64,000 nt of DNA from Treponema sp. (GCA_024682655.1 JAIKYZ010000109.1:1-64000); one strand, 5' to 3'; shown: positions 1 to 9,742, counted from the stretch's first letter. Translations and numbers: made by a program. The notes: a model not told the origin generated them from the sequence alone.

Positions 1-18
1 TATTCTCCTGTTTTATTC

Positions 19-43
19 GTCCCCTGAGGTTCTCGAAGGGGAC
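19..43. repeat. Palindromic repeat, left flank of GIY-YIG gene
   Basis: GTCCCCTGAGGTTCTCGAAGGGGAC: GTCCCC/GGGGAC outer stem with inner GAG/CTC. Its reverse complement shares the core CCCTTCGAGARCCTCAGGG with the right flank. Confidence 0.85.
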
Positions 44-55
44 AGTTTGTAAGAA

Positions 56-340
56 TCATGTATACCTTTTGGATAATTCTGGCAAGGTTTCATGTATATT
101 ATTTATCAAGGCCTCTTTTTTCTTTCTGCTCCATCCATGAATTTGTCTTTCTCTTAGATATGCAGTTTCAAGGCTTTGACATTCTTCGTAATAAACTAAC
201 TTAACGGGTAATCTGGTCTTTGTGTAATTAGCACCTTCTCCATGATTATGTTCTTCAATTCGTCGTGTCAGGTTATTTGTGCTTCCTGTGTAATACGAAT
301 TATCTGCACATTTTAATATGTAGACATATGCCATATACAT
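56..340 (-). CDS. GIY-YIG nuclease domain protein (UPF0213/YhbQ-like)
   Basis: Protein AYVYILKCADNSYYTGSTNNLTRRIEEH...RERQIHGWSRKKKEALI matches the GIY-YIG pattern. Start could also be the internal Met at 334. Confidence 0.9.
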   Translation of the reverse strand: MYMAYVYILKCADNSYYTGSTNNLTRRIEEHNHGEGANYTKTRLPVKLVYYEECQSLETAYLRERQIHGWSRKKKEALINNIHETLPELSKRYT

Positions 341-350
341 TCTTCCATAA

Positions 351-399
351 GGTCCCTGAGACGATCCCTTCGAGAGCCTCAGGGACCGTCTCAGGGACC
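351..399. repeat. Palindromic repeat, right flank of GIY-YIG gene
   Basis: GGTCCCTGAGACG (351-363) and CGTCTCAGGGACC (387-399) form a 13-bp perfect inverted repeat enclosing an inverted copy of the left-flank core. Confidence 0.9.
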
Positions 400-411
400 G
401 CCCTTTAATAA

Positions 412-1536
412 TTAGTTTTCACTAGCAAATTTCTTCATAAACTCTACAAGAGCCTTAACACCGTCTAAAGTCATGGCGTTGTAGATTGAAGCACGCATAC
501 CACCAACTAAACGGTGACCTTTGAGGTTTACAAGTCCGGCAGCGGCAGCTTCTTTTACGAATTTGTCGTTGATTTCTTTTTCTTTGGCTTTGGCAGCTTC
601 ATCTTCTGAGCCAGTTGAATATTTTGTAAGGAATGGAACGTTCATTAAAGAGCGGCTTCCTTTTTCTGTTGTGGCACGGAAGAAATCACTTGAATCTAAG
701 TAGTCGTAAAGGTAATTTGCCTTTTCTACATTTTTCTTATTGATTCCTGCAGCACCGCCATTCTTTTCAATCCAATGGAGAACTTTGTCCAAAACGTAGA
801 TTGTATAGCATGGTGGAGTGTTGTACATTGAACCATTTTCTGAGTGAGTTTTATAAGCCAGCATAGTTGGTGTACCTGGACGGCAATTTTCAACTTCTGG
901 AATCAAATCTTCGCGGATAATTACCAGAGTTACACCGGCTGGAGCAAGGTTTTTCTGAGCACCGGCAAACAACAGTCCAAATTTAGAAACGTCTAATTCT
1001 TCAGAAAGAACACAAGAAGAAATATCTGCTACTAAAGGAATATCTCCTGTGTCAGGAATATATTCATAGTGAGTTCCCATAATTGTGTTGTTAAAACAAA
1101 TGTAAGCATAATCATAGTCACCCTGGATTTTTTCTACTTTAGGAATATAGGAGTAACCTTTATCTTTTGAAGAAGCAATAATATCAACTTTTACGCCAAG
1201 ATGTTCAGCTTCTTTTGCGGCTTTCTTTGCCCAAACACCAGTCTCGATGTAAGCTGCTTTTCCAGTGTGTATTCCCAGGTTTTCGGCAACCATTGCAAAC
1301 TGAGTCGATCCACCACCCTGAAGGAAAAGAACCTTATAGTTTTCTGGAACTTTCATCAATTTGCGAACCATTGCTTCTGCATCTTCAATGATTGGTTCAA
1401 AAGCTTTTGAACGATGGCTCATTTCCATAACAGACTGACCTGTTCCATTGTAATCCAGCATTTCTGCTGCACATTCATTTAAAACTTCTTCAGGTAAACA
1501 AGATGGACCTGCACTAAAGTTGTAAACACGACTCAT
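412..1536 (-). CDS. serC: Phosphoserine aminotransferase
   Basis: Full-length SerC-like sequence (YNFSAGPSCLPEEVL..., GAQKNLAPAGVT PLP-lysine region). Confidence 0.95.
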   Translation of the reverse strand: MSRVYNFSAGPSCLPEEVLNECAAEMLDYNGTGQSVMEMSHRSKAFEPIIEDAEAMVRKLMKVPENYKVLFLQGGGSTQFAMVAENLGIHTGKAAYIETGVWAKKAAKEAEHLGVKVDIIASSKDKGYSYIPKVEKIQGDYDYAYICFNNTIMGTHYEYIPDTGDIPLVADISSCVLSEELDVSKFGLLFAGAQKNLAPAGVTLVIIREDLIPEVENCRPGTPTMLAYKTHSENGSMYNTPPCYTIYVLDKVLHWIEKNGGAAGINKKNVEKANYLYDYLDSSDFFRATTEKGSRSLMNVPFLTKYSTGSEDEAAKAKEKEINDKFVKEAAAAGLVNLKGHRLVGGMRASIYNAMTLDGVKALVEFMKKFASEN

Positions 1537-1555
1537 AAATATACTCCTTTTTAAC

Positions 1556-2284
1556 TTAAAGCTGGGCTTTAGAGTTAAGAACTAAAGTTAATGCATTTAT
1601 AATGGATATGTTTTGAACTTTTACTTCTTCTGGTGTTTTTAGAATGGTAGAAGTCATATTAACAATCCCTTTTATACCCGCCTGAACTAAACGGTCTGCC
1701 ATTTTTTGTGCTTCTTTATCTGCAAGAGTAAGAATGGCATATTCAATCTTTTCCTTTTTAATTACAAAGTTCATTTCTGAACAAGGGTAAAGTGGAAAAG
1801 TTGATCTAAGAATTTCAACTCGGTATAAGTTTGGGTCAAATCCTGCTTTTATTTCAAAAACAGAATCTTCCACAAGATTGTTATCAAGAAGTGCTGCACC
1901 TAATCTTCCAAGACCAACAATGCAGATTTTCTTTTTTGAATCTTCAGAAGATTTATTATCAGAACTTTCTTCATTTGTAAGTTCCCGGTCTTTATTATTT
2001 TGACTTTCTGAATCTTCTGATTCTTCAATACCCAGCACAATTTCAATTGCTTTTATAAGTTCCTGAACATTGTAGCCGTTTGAAATTCCTTTATTGAATT
2101 TTATCAACCACAAATCATGCCTTATAAGTGAACTTTTCCAGTTTGTTTTATCACTTATTTGAAGTGAAGTGATTTTTTTATCGGGCCAGGATTTTAAAAT
2201 TCCCAGCAATAAAACAAGTCTCTTCCTGCTTGATTTTGGTAATTCAATTGAGGTCATTATAAAAATCTCTCCTTCTGATTTCAA
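1556..2284 (-). CDS. rex: Redox-sensing transcriptional repressor Rex-like protein
   Basis: N-terminal winged-helix-like segment (ISDKTNWKSSLIRHDLWLI) and Rossmann domain (ICIVGLGRLGAALLDN), plus a Rex-type operator upstream. Confidence 0.85.
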   Translation of the reverse strand: MKSEGEIFIMTSIELPKSSRKRLVLLLGILKSWPDKKITSLQISDKTNWKSSLIRHDLWLIKFNKGISNGYNVQELIKAIEIVLGIEESEDSESQNNKDRELTNEESSDNKSSEDSKKKICIVGLGRLGAALLDNNLVEDSVFEIKAGFDPNLYRVEILRSTFPLYPCSEMNFVIKKEKIEYAILTLADKEAQKMADRLVQAGIKGIVNMTSTILKTPEEVKVQNISIINALTLVLNSKAQL

Positions 2285-2349
2285 TTAAGTTTAGTCAGTA
2301 TAAATAGTGAATTTACCAAGAATTTAGCAAATTTTGACTAAAAATTCAA

Positions 2350-2375
2350 TTTATTGTTAAAACTTTAACAATAAA
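2350..2375. promoter_or_regulatory. Putative Rex operator
   Basis: TTTATTGTTAAAACTTTAACAATAAA, containing TTGTTAA-N4-TTAACAA (2354-2371), in the rex upstream region. Confidence 0.75.
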
Positions 2376-2430
2376 TCGCCGCGGATATAGATCTGCCCAA
2401 AGAATAGAAATAAATAAGGGTAGAAAAGTT

Positions 2431-2473
2431 AAAAAAAAGTGGTGCCGGAAAAAACTAAAAAACCGGCACCACT
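2431..2473 (-). terminator. Rho-independent terminator of the lytic transglycosylase gene
   Basis: AGTGGTGCCGG/CCGGCACCACT 11-bp stem followed on the minus strand by a T-run, directly downstream of the 2497 stop. Confidence 0.85.
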
Positions 2474-2496
2474 CAAAAAATTAGGAGGCTATTTAA

Positions 2497-3288
2497 TTAA
2501 TGCTTGGAATTGTCGGCGTATGCAACCGAGATTCCAGGAACAAGCTGACTTTCAAAATAGGCTGTAACCTGTTCTGAAAAAAGCTGATCCAGCATTTTCT
2601 GGTATGACATTATTTTTCCTACATAATTTAATGTAGTCTGTGGAGTTTTATTTGAGCGAACTCTGTTAGTTCCGGCATTGTACATTGCCAGTGCAGAAAC
2701 TTCATTTCCTGCGTAGCTCAAGCAAAACTTCAGGTGTGACATACCATATTTAGCACTTACAAAAGGATCAAAAAAATCTTCTTCTGTAAGTTCTGGAAAA
2801 GAGTTACTGTTCAACTGGAACAGTCCTCTATCTATAGACAAATTAGCATTCTTGTTTGTAGCATTTGTCCTATATCCACTTTCTGTATAAGCCAAAGCAA
2901 ATGCAAGGGAAAGTGGAATGTTATTCTTTTCTGCTTCAGAAAGAATAGCCTGTGTTACTTCTTTATTTCCGGTAATCTGTAAATAAAACCATTCTACAGC
3001 TACTCTGGAAATTTGCTGACGATACAAAATTAATCCATCATCAGTATTGTTGTTATATCTAGTTAATGAAACTTCTGTGTAATAATCTTGGAAAGCTTGG
3101 GATAATTCTTCTTCGTTTTCCTCGTTTAAATCAGCTATAGTAATTTTTTCATTAACTTTTTTTTCGTTAACTTGACTTGGAAGTAAAAAGTAAACTAGGA
3201 GCGCACCTGCAGTCAATAAAACGCTGGTTATTGCTGTGAGGAAACAGATATTTGAAAAGCTTCTGCCTTTTGAATAATTCTGCATCAT
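2497..3288 (-). CDS. Lytic transglycosylase (SLT domain), membrane anchored
   Basis: N-terminal TM segment; SLT motifs ALAYTESGYRTNA...GLFQLNSNSFP...ALAMYNAG. Confidence 0.85.
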   Translation of the reverse strand: MMQNYSKGRSFSNICFLTAITSVLLTAGALLVYFLLPSQVNEKKVNEKITIADLNEENEEELSQAFQDYYTEVSLTRYNNNTDDGLILYRQQISRVAVEWFYLQITGNKEVTQAILSEAEKNNIPLSLAFALAYTESGYRTNATNKNANLSIDRGLFQLNSNSFPELTEEDFFDPFVSAKYGMSHLKFCLSYAGNEVSALAMYNAGTNRVRSNKTPQTTLNYVGKIMSYQKMLDQLFSEQVTAYFESQLVPGISVAYADNSKH

Positions 3289-3443
3289 CTGCCTCTAACT
3301 CTTATAATTACGCGTAGACTATCGCATAATATTCAGAATTATTCAAGAGAATTTTGAGAAAAGTTTGGCACAAAATAAGATATTTTGTTAAATATTAGAA
3401 AATCTTGCAGTATTTCGCAAATGATACACTTTATAACAATTAT

Positions 3444-3923
3444 TTATAAAATAACCAATTTTTCTTCTGTATTAGAGAAATCAACTCCGTCAATTTTGCT
3501 GACAAAATTTACATATTGGGCGTGTTTAATGGCTATTGTTTCCATAAAATCACAGGCGGCACTTCCCTGACTGAATCCTTTTTTTACTAATTCTTCTGGA
3601 AGTTTATAACCTGCAACGCTTACGCAATCTTTTATACGTCTTGCAGTGTGATTAAAGGCCTTTGTGAATAATTCAAAATCTTCTGGGCTTTCTAATTTTT
3701 TGTCCACGATTGGAATTAAAAGAGCAAAAAGATTACTTTCGTCCAGGGCTTTTAATTCTTCTCTAAGTTCTGCAAGGTATTCTTCATTGTAATTTTCTTC
3801 TGAAAGTTCAACTGTTGACCATGGTATTTCAATCATCTTGAGTGAAGAAATATCAACCAGACTATTATCCTGGATTTTGAATAATTTATTGTCTTTTACA
3901 TAAAATACTGGATCTAATTTCAT
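3444..3923 (-). CDS. Hypothetical protein
   Basis: 159-aa intact ORF with upstream spacing consistent with a gene; no family recognised. Confidence 0.7.
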   Translation of the reverse strand: MKLDPVFYVKDNKLFKIQDNSLVDISSLKMIEIPWSTVELSEENYNEEYLAELREELKALDESNLFALLIPIVDKKLESPEDFELFTKAFNHTARRIKDCVSVAGYKLPEELVKKGFSQGSAACDFMETIAIKHAQYVNFVSKIDGVDFSNTEEKLVIL

Positions 3924-3949
3924 AATTTCCTCTTTATGGATTTTTGATT

Positions 3950-3984
3950 TAAAAAAAATAACGGTGACCTCTTGAGATCACCGT
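3950..3984 (-). terminator. Rho-independent terminator of ptsN-like gene
   Basis: ACGGTGACCTC/GAGATCACCGT stem followed on the minus strand by TTATTTTTTTT. Confidence 0.8.
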
Positions 3985-4017
3985 ACTTCAGGATATCATA
4001 AAAATTTAAATTAATTT

Positions 4018-4464
4018 CTATTCTGTAAGGATACGAATAACCTCTGTTTTATCCTGAGTGTTAAGAATTTCCTGACGTTTTTCAGGGCTCTTAAAAAGAA
4101 GACTTACTTCAGCTAAGAACTGAAGATGAGGGCCAGTTTTATTAACTGGTGACAAAGTCATAATGAAAATTCTACATGGTTCCTGATCCAATGAGTCAAA
4201 ATCAACTGGGTTGTCAGAAATTCCAATACAAGCAACTAAATCTGTAACTGTATCTGTTTTTCCATGTGGAATAGCAATTCCATGTTTCATTCCTGTTGAC
4301 ATCTTACGTTCGCGGTCTAATACACATTCGCGAGCTGCATTCTTGTCTGTAACCTTTCCGGCTTTGTAGAGTACATCGAGCATTTCGTCAACGATTTCTT
4401 CTTTTGTTGTACCTTTTAAGTGAAGGTTAACTGTGTCTGTTGTTAAAACTGTTCTCAAATCCAT
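4018..4464 (-). CDS. ptsN: PTS EIIA (PtsN/fructose-type) regulatory protein
   Basis: REREMSTGMKHGIAIPHGKTD-type active-site region (RKMSTGMKHGIAIPHGKT). Confidence 0.9.
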   Translation of the reverse strand: MDLRTVLTTDTVNLHLKGTTKEEIVDEMLDVLYKAGKVTDKNAARECVLDRERKMSTGMKHGIAIPHGKTDTVTDLVACIGISDNPVDFDSLDQEPCRIFIMTLSPVNKTGPHLQFLAEVSLLFKSPEKRQEILNTQDKTEVIRILTE

Positions 4465-4776
4465 AGTAATTTTAATTTTATTCTACTTATAAAAATTGTC
4501 AAGGTGAAAAAACTTTAAAAAACGTAGAAATACTATTACAAAATTGTCTTTATTATTGAAGAAAACATTCTGAATTTATTCAAAAGACTCTAAGTATTCC
4601 TTTATTTTTTTTAAGAAATTAGGGGAAATGTCTTATGGCAATTCAAGAAGAAACTTAGAAAATTCTTAGCAAGTTTTCATACCTTGCTTACTTTTGGAAA
4701 TATCCCTATATTAATGGTAAGAATAACATTGCGTTATCTATGTAAAATTAACAACAAAAAGGAGTTGAAATTTTTT

Positions 4777-6438
4777 ATGAAAAAACAATTGTTAAAAGCA
4801 GTTCTTACAACTGCAGTTATGGTTTTTGGATTACATTCCACTTTATTTGCTTATACTGAGTATAATTCTCCAACCGCTGATTCATCAGCTGGTTTATTTT
4901 CATCTGACAGCGATAATATTCGTAACGTCAATGAATGGAATACTGTCGAATTCGATAAGTTATTCTTTAATGTAGATTATAATTATACTTTAGTAACTCT
5001 AGATTATATCCCTGTATTAAATCTTGTTGGTGCTTTTAATATAGGAAATCTTTTAATTGCCCCTGCTTTTACAGGTAATGTTTTTAGTAGTTATAGTTCT
5101 TCAACCTCAAATACAAGTAAAAGCTATACTGTAAATGAAAATGTTGTTTCAGATTATTCAATACAAGAGACTCATTCTTATTATGTTAATAATTCAATTA
5201 ATGCTTGGGGAAATGATTTCAGCGCTTTAATTGGCTTTGGTAATATGGCTTTTAAACCAAGTTTTTCTTTTTGTGATATGTCAAGATACGGTTCTTATTA
5301 TGATTCAACAACAAGTCAGACAGATAATACCCAAACTAACTATAACGAAGATGGTGAAGTAGTTAGTACAATAACAACAAAATATGATAATGGTAAAATT
5401 ATTTCTGATTGTTATATTCCTGGTCTTGCTTTTGGTATGAATTTGGGACTTGGATCAATGACCTTAAAACCTTATGTAGATTTTAGAACAGCTATTAAAA
5501 GAACAGGTTATAAAACAGGTAAAACAGTAACTGATTCAAGCACAGACGGTTCTTCTGAAGTATACAAATTAAATTATGTAAATGGTACTTATAGCTTGAT
5601 TCCTGTTTTAGGTGCAACTTTAGAAATTCCTGGAGAAAAATTTAATCAGGCTTTTGGAGTTAAATACTATGGTTCCTTTGATCTCTACGCTTCTAAATTT
5701 GACGATGCTTTTGGAAATACACAAAAGGTAAGAAATTACTCTGGTAATACATCTGTAATAACTGAAGTTTCAGACACTAATACAGTAAAAACCACTAAAC
5801 AAGATGGAACTGTTTATTCTGAAAAAAGTAACATTGAAAATCAACTTACATTAGATTATACCTTTGAAAAAGCTTTATCAAATCAGTTTACACTTATGGC
5901 AAAAGCAGTTTTGATTCCAAGTTATAATTTTACTAAAAATAAATCTTATAAATATAGCAGTCAATCTGAAGTAACTACTTATAATGATGGTCATACAGAA
6001 ACTGTAGAAACAATCACTACAGGTGCTTCTACATTGAATAAGACTCACGGAATTGCTGTATCTTCTAACATAGCTTTTGGATTTAAATATGATGTAAAAC
6101 CTGGAAAATTTGTTTTATTAGGTGGTACTTCTATTACTTTACCTAACTTTAGTTGCAATATTAATTTAGAAACAAATCCTGATTATAGTACAACCTCTGT
6201 AAAAGAATCTGATTCTTATGGAAATGTTAGTAGAGATTCTACAGATGTAACTTATAGCGCCCAAACAAGTAAAAAAACATTTTACAGCTATTGGTCTACT
6301 TTGCAGGCTATGAGTTCATTCTGTGGTTTTAACTGGTATATGACAGATTCTTTCATGTTAGAAGCTTCTTTAGAACTTTCTGTTGCTGCTGGTGTATTCT
6401 CAAAACCAGTTAATTTAGGATGTACTCTTAAATTCTAA
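4777..6438 (+). CDS. Predicted outer-membrane beta-barrel protein
   Basis: Signal peptide MKKQLLKAVLTTAVMVFGLHSTLFA, Ser/Thr/Tyr-rich beta-like repeats, terminal aromatic strand (LGCTLKF). SD ggag before 4777; the longer ORF start at 4684 is probably not used. Confidence 0.75.
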   Translation: MKKQLLKAVLTTAVMVFGLHSTLFAYTEYNSPTADSSAGLFSSDSDNIRNVNEWNTVEFDKLFFNVDYNYTLVTLDYIPVLNLVGAFNIGNLLIAPAFTGNVFSSYSSSTSNTSKSYTVNENVVSDYSIQETHSYYVNNSINAWGNDFSALIGFGNMAFKPSFSFCDMSRYGSYYDSTTSQTDNTQTNYNEDGEVVSTITTKYDNGKIISDCYIPGLAFGMNLGLGSMTLKPYVDFRTAIKRTGYKTGKTVTDSSTDGSSEVYKLNYVNGTYSLIPVLGATLEIPGEKFNQAFGVKYYGSFDLYASKFDDAFGNTQKVRNYSGNTSVITEVSDTNTVKTTKQDGTVYSEKSNIENQLTLDYTFEKALSNQFTLMAKAVLIPSYNFTKNKSYKYSSQSEVTTYNDGHTETVETITTGASTLNKTHGIAVSSNIAFGFKYDVKPGKFVLLGGTSITLPNFSCNINLETNPDYSTTSVKESDSYGNVSRDSTDVTYSAQTSKKTFYSYWSTLQAMSSFCGFNWYMTDSFMLEASLELSVAAGVFSKPVNLGCTLKF

Positions 6439-6458
6439 TTAGATGGAGAAATTTAGTT

Positions 6459-8270
6459 ATGAAAAAAATATTAGCTTATGTTCTTACGGGAATGGCCTTG
6501 TTTATGACTGCAAGTTGTTCAGGCATATTGGCAAATGATAAGGCAGAACTCGAAGAATTAGATGTTCAGGCAAAACTTTCAGAGACTTCAAGTAAAGCAG
6601 AAAACCTCTCAATTTTTACTTTAGTTAGTTCAGATTCTTATACAAGTTTTTCTAGTTCTTTATCTACTAATTCTGAGTATGATGAAACTTCTGATGATAA
6701 AGTAGAGTTTTATCTAAAATTTTCACAAGAAGTTGATTCTTCTACTGTTAGTGCAATTACAGTTAGTCCTGTTTTAGATACTAAAACAGCAGAAACAGAC
6801 GATGAGTATTTTTCTGTAGGTTCTCCTTTGTCTTGTGAATATGAGGTTGAAGATGATCTTGTTACTCTAAGTCTTTCACTAAAAGGTCAGCCTTATGTTG
6901 AACTTTATATTGATGCAACAAAATTAAAAGCAGTAAACGGCCAGTTACTTAATGCAGATTATGATTCCTGTCAGGGTGAAAGCCGTGATGATGATTACAG
7001 TTTCTATTTTGAATCATCTGATAAAAGTGGTTATACCTATGGATCTAAAAGAAGTTCAGGTTTAAGACAAACAGGTCTTACTTTATATTCTTATTCCACT
7101 TATTATGATTATTTTAAGAATAAAGATTCTACTTACACAAATTCTTTTTATATCAAGAAAAGTATTTATATAACTGAAGATTTATCTGACTTATTAAAAG
7201 CTCATATAGCTATTCAAAAACTGGATTTTTCTTCGAGAAAATGGGTTGACCTTGCTACAAGCCTGAGTAAAGAAGCAGATACTTATAACAATTACTATAT
7301 CTTTACTTTTGAAGAAGCAAGTCCTGGAGATCATCTGAGGGTTGTAGTAAAAGATGTTCAGAACTTTAAGACAAGTTCTTACATTCAAAATGGATATCCA
7401 CTTCGTTATACTTATAATAATGGAATTCAGTTTGATATTCCTTCTTCGTTTGCCGATTACATAGTTGAAGATAACAATGTATATGCTTCAGACACTGAAA
7501 TCCTTAACAAGGTTACTAATGTAGAAGTTGAAAATAGCCAGTTGCTTTCTTTTTCTGTTAAAATAAAAAACACAAATGGTTCTTACCAGGGTGATTACAC
7601 AGGAAAGGTTTGTGGAGTTTCAAGTGATTTGATTGATAAACTTTTATTCTTAGACGGTGAATATAATACTCTTGATGTAGGTAAAGAAGGTGATTCTTAT
7701 ATTGTTACTGCTTCAAATCCTGTAACTTATGGATATAACAGAGATAAGACTTATTATTCTACCTATACTTATACATTTATAAAACCAATAAAAACAGATT
7801 TTGTTCGTATTTATTATAAGCCTGATTTTACTATTTATTTCCATCAGCAATCTTTAACTGGAGATATAGATGATCTTGCTTCTTATAAAATTGGTTATGC
7901 GTCTGATATAGATGAAAGATTAAATACAAAGACAAATGGTTATGTGGCTTACGATACAATTAATTTAGTTTCTTTTAATAAAAAGAATATAGCTCAAAGC
8001 ACATCTCTAAATGATATAACTTCATTTATTCTTTACCCTAACGAGAGGTTTACAATTACAATGTCTACTTCATCTTCTACATCTTCAGATAAAATATGGC
8101 TAGGGCTTTATAAAAATACATCTTTAGCTTATTCATATACGGTAGGAAATAATATTAGGTCTGATACCATTGGAAATTATTCGGATACACCTGTGTTATA
8201 TGTTGTAAAATCTAAAATTTCGAGTGGTGAACAGCCATTATTAAACTTAGAGATTGCAGCAATTAATTAA
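6459..8270 (+). CDS. Lipoprotein, Ig-like/surface-type, paralogue of next gene
   Basis: Lipobox (FMTASC); ASCSGILANDKAELEELDV parallels SSCSHILENSTAKLDEVDV in the next gene. Confidence 0.75.
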   Translation: MKKILAYVLTGMALFMTASCSGILANDKAELEELDVQAKLSETSSKAENLSIFTLVSSDSYTSFSSSLSTNSEYDETSDDKVEFYLKFSQEVDSSTVSAITVSPVLDTKTAETDDEYFSVGSPLSCEYEVEDDLVTLSLSLKGQPYVELYIDATKLKAVNGQLLNADYDSCQGESRDDDYSFYFESSDKSGYTYGSKRSSGLRQTGLTLYSYSTYYDYFKNKDSTYTNSFYIKKSIYITEDLSDLLKAHIAIQKLDFSSRKWVDLATSLSKEADTYNNYYIFTFEEASPGDHLRVVVKDVQNFKTSSYIQNGYPLRYTYNNGIQFDIPSSFADYIVEDNNVYASDTEILNKVTNVEVENSQLLSFSVKIKNTNGSYQGDYTGKVCGVSSDLIDKLLFLDGEYNTLDVGKEGDSYIVTASNPVTYGYNRDKTYYSTYTYTFIKPIKTDFVRIYYKPDFTIYFHQQSLTGDIDDLASYKIGYASDIDERLNTKTNGYVAYDTINLVSFNKKNIAQSTSLNDITSFILYPNERFTITMSTSSSTSSDKIWLGLYKNTSLAYSYTVGNNIRSDTIGNYSDTPVLYVVKSKISSGEQPLLNLEIAAIN

Positions 8271-8281
8271 GGAGGTAAAAT

Positions 8282-9742
8282 ATGAAAAAAAGAATTTATT
8301 TATTATTGTCTTTACTTCTGGTATTTCTTATTTCATCTTGTTCTCATATTTTGGAAAATAGTACAGCAAAATTGGACGAAGTAGATGTAAATGAAGCTCT
8401 TAAAGAAAATGTAAGTAATGGAAAGTATGTTAACACTATTTTTGACTATGCAGGAAATACTGTTTTAAATACACAATCTAATTATTTTGATAATACTTTA
8501 GACTCAAATACAGTTATTAAATTGGACTTTACTCTAAATGTAGATGAGTCTTCTGTTTCTGATGCTATTGAGATTTATCAAATTGATACTTCTGCTTATG
8601 AAGCTGGAGACATTGCTCATGTGTATAAAAGAGGAGATAAATTAACTTATACTTCTTATGTACGTGATTCTTCAGTATATGTTTCAGTTAATCTTAAAGA
8701 TGTTTCTATGATTCAGCTTCTTATCAATCCAAGTTTAAAGGCTAAAAATGGTCAGCTTTTTGATTATGATAATGACTATGCCCAGGGTGAAACAAATGGG
8801 GATGATAGCTATTTTATCTATTATTCTGCCTCTACTTTTGATGAAAGTACAATTGGTGGTGTAGAAGCTAGAAGCATTTTTAATAAGGAATTAAATCTTA
8901 ATAATCTATCAATTTATGATGATTACATAACTTTTTCTTTTTCTGGTCTAGTTGAGGGTTTTTCAACTGATGAAATTGTTTCTGCTTTTAGTAGTAAATT
9001 AATTTTACAGAAATATACATCTTCAGGTTGGGCAGATGTTTCAACAGCAATTACTTATGAATCTTCTAAGATAAAAGTTACACCTGCTTCAATAGACCAT
9101 TCATGTGCGTATCGTGCAATAATTAATAATCCTAATGACCTTATTGTTACAGATTCTGTTTATGGTGATTATCGTTATTCCTATGATGCAAATGTAAAAA
9201 TGATAGTGGTATCATCTAGAATTGTTTTTCCTGCAGATGATGGCAGTGCATACGATCAGAGATTATTTGACAGTATTACACTTTCTATTGATAATCAGTA
9301 TAGAATAACTTCTTTTACTTATGAAATTTATGCCGCCAATCAAGCTTCAGCGTCAACAGATACAAATTATACTCATTTTGTAGGATTTGATGATCTTGCC
9401 TCTAATATTGTAATTTTAGATCAGAATAAAAAAGAAGTAAGTTTTGGAGAAATTAAGGAGACTGTTCTTTCCACTTCTTATATTGGTCCAAGTAGCGATC
9501 GGAAAACTTTTAATAGAAAAGTTACTTGTAAATTCGATAAACCTGTATTTGTAGGAAAATCTGCATATATTTACGCTAAACCTACTTTAGGTCTTCAATA
9601 TGTAAAACATGATGATGATGAGTGGATAAATGATTTTACATCTCCTCTGCGTGTAGCACTTGGTTATTCACAGGATCCAGATGATTTAATGGCAAATAAC
9701 AGTTGTAGATCTTTTCTTTTACTGGACCATTATGAAGATTAA
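8282..9742 (+). CDS. Lipoprotein, paralogue of previous gene
   Basis: Lipobox (LISSC), 11-nt gap from previous gene, shared N-terminal motif and YDxCQGE/YAQGET region. Confidence 0.75.
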   Translation: MKKRIYLLLSLLLVFLISSCSHILENSTAKLDEVDVNEALKENVSNGKYVNTIFDYAGNTVLNTQSNYFDNTLDSNTVIKLDFTLNVDESSVSDAIEIYQIDTSAYEAGDIAHVYKRGDKLTYTSYVRDSSVYVSVNLKDVSMIQLLINPSLKAKNGQLFDYDNDYAQGETNGDDSYFIYYSASTFDESTIGGVEARSIFNKELNLNNLSIYDDYITFSFSGLVEGFSTDEIVSAFSSKLILQKYTSSGWADVSTAITYESSKIKVTPASIDHSCAYRAIINNPNDLIVTDSVYGDYRYSYDANVKMIVVSSRIVFPADDGSAYDQRLFDSITLSIDNQYRITSFTYEIYAANQASASTDTNYTHFVGFDDLASNIVILDQNKKEVSFGEIKETVLSTSYIGPSSDRKTFNRKVTCKFDKPVFVGKSAYIYAKPTLGLQYVKHDDDEWINDFTSPLRVALGYSQDPDDLMANNSCRSFLLLDHYED

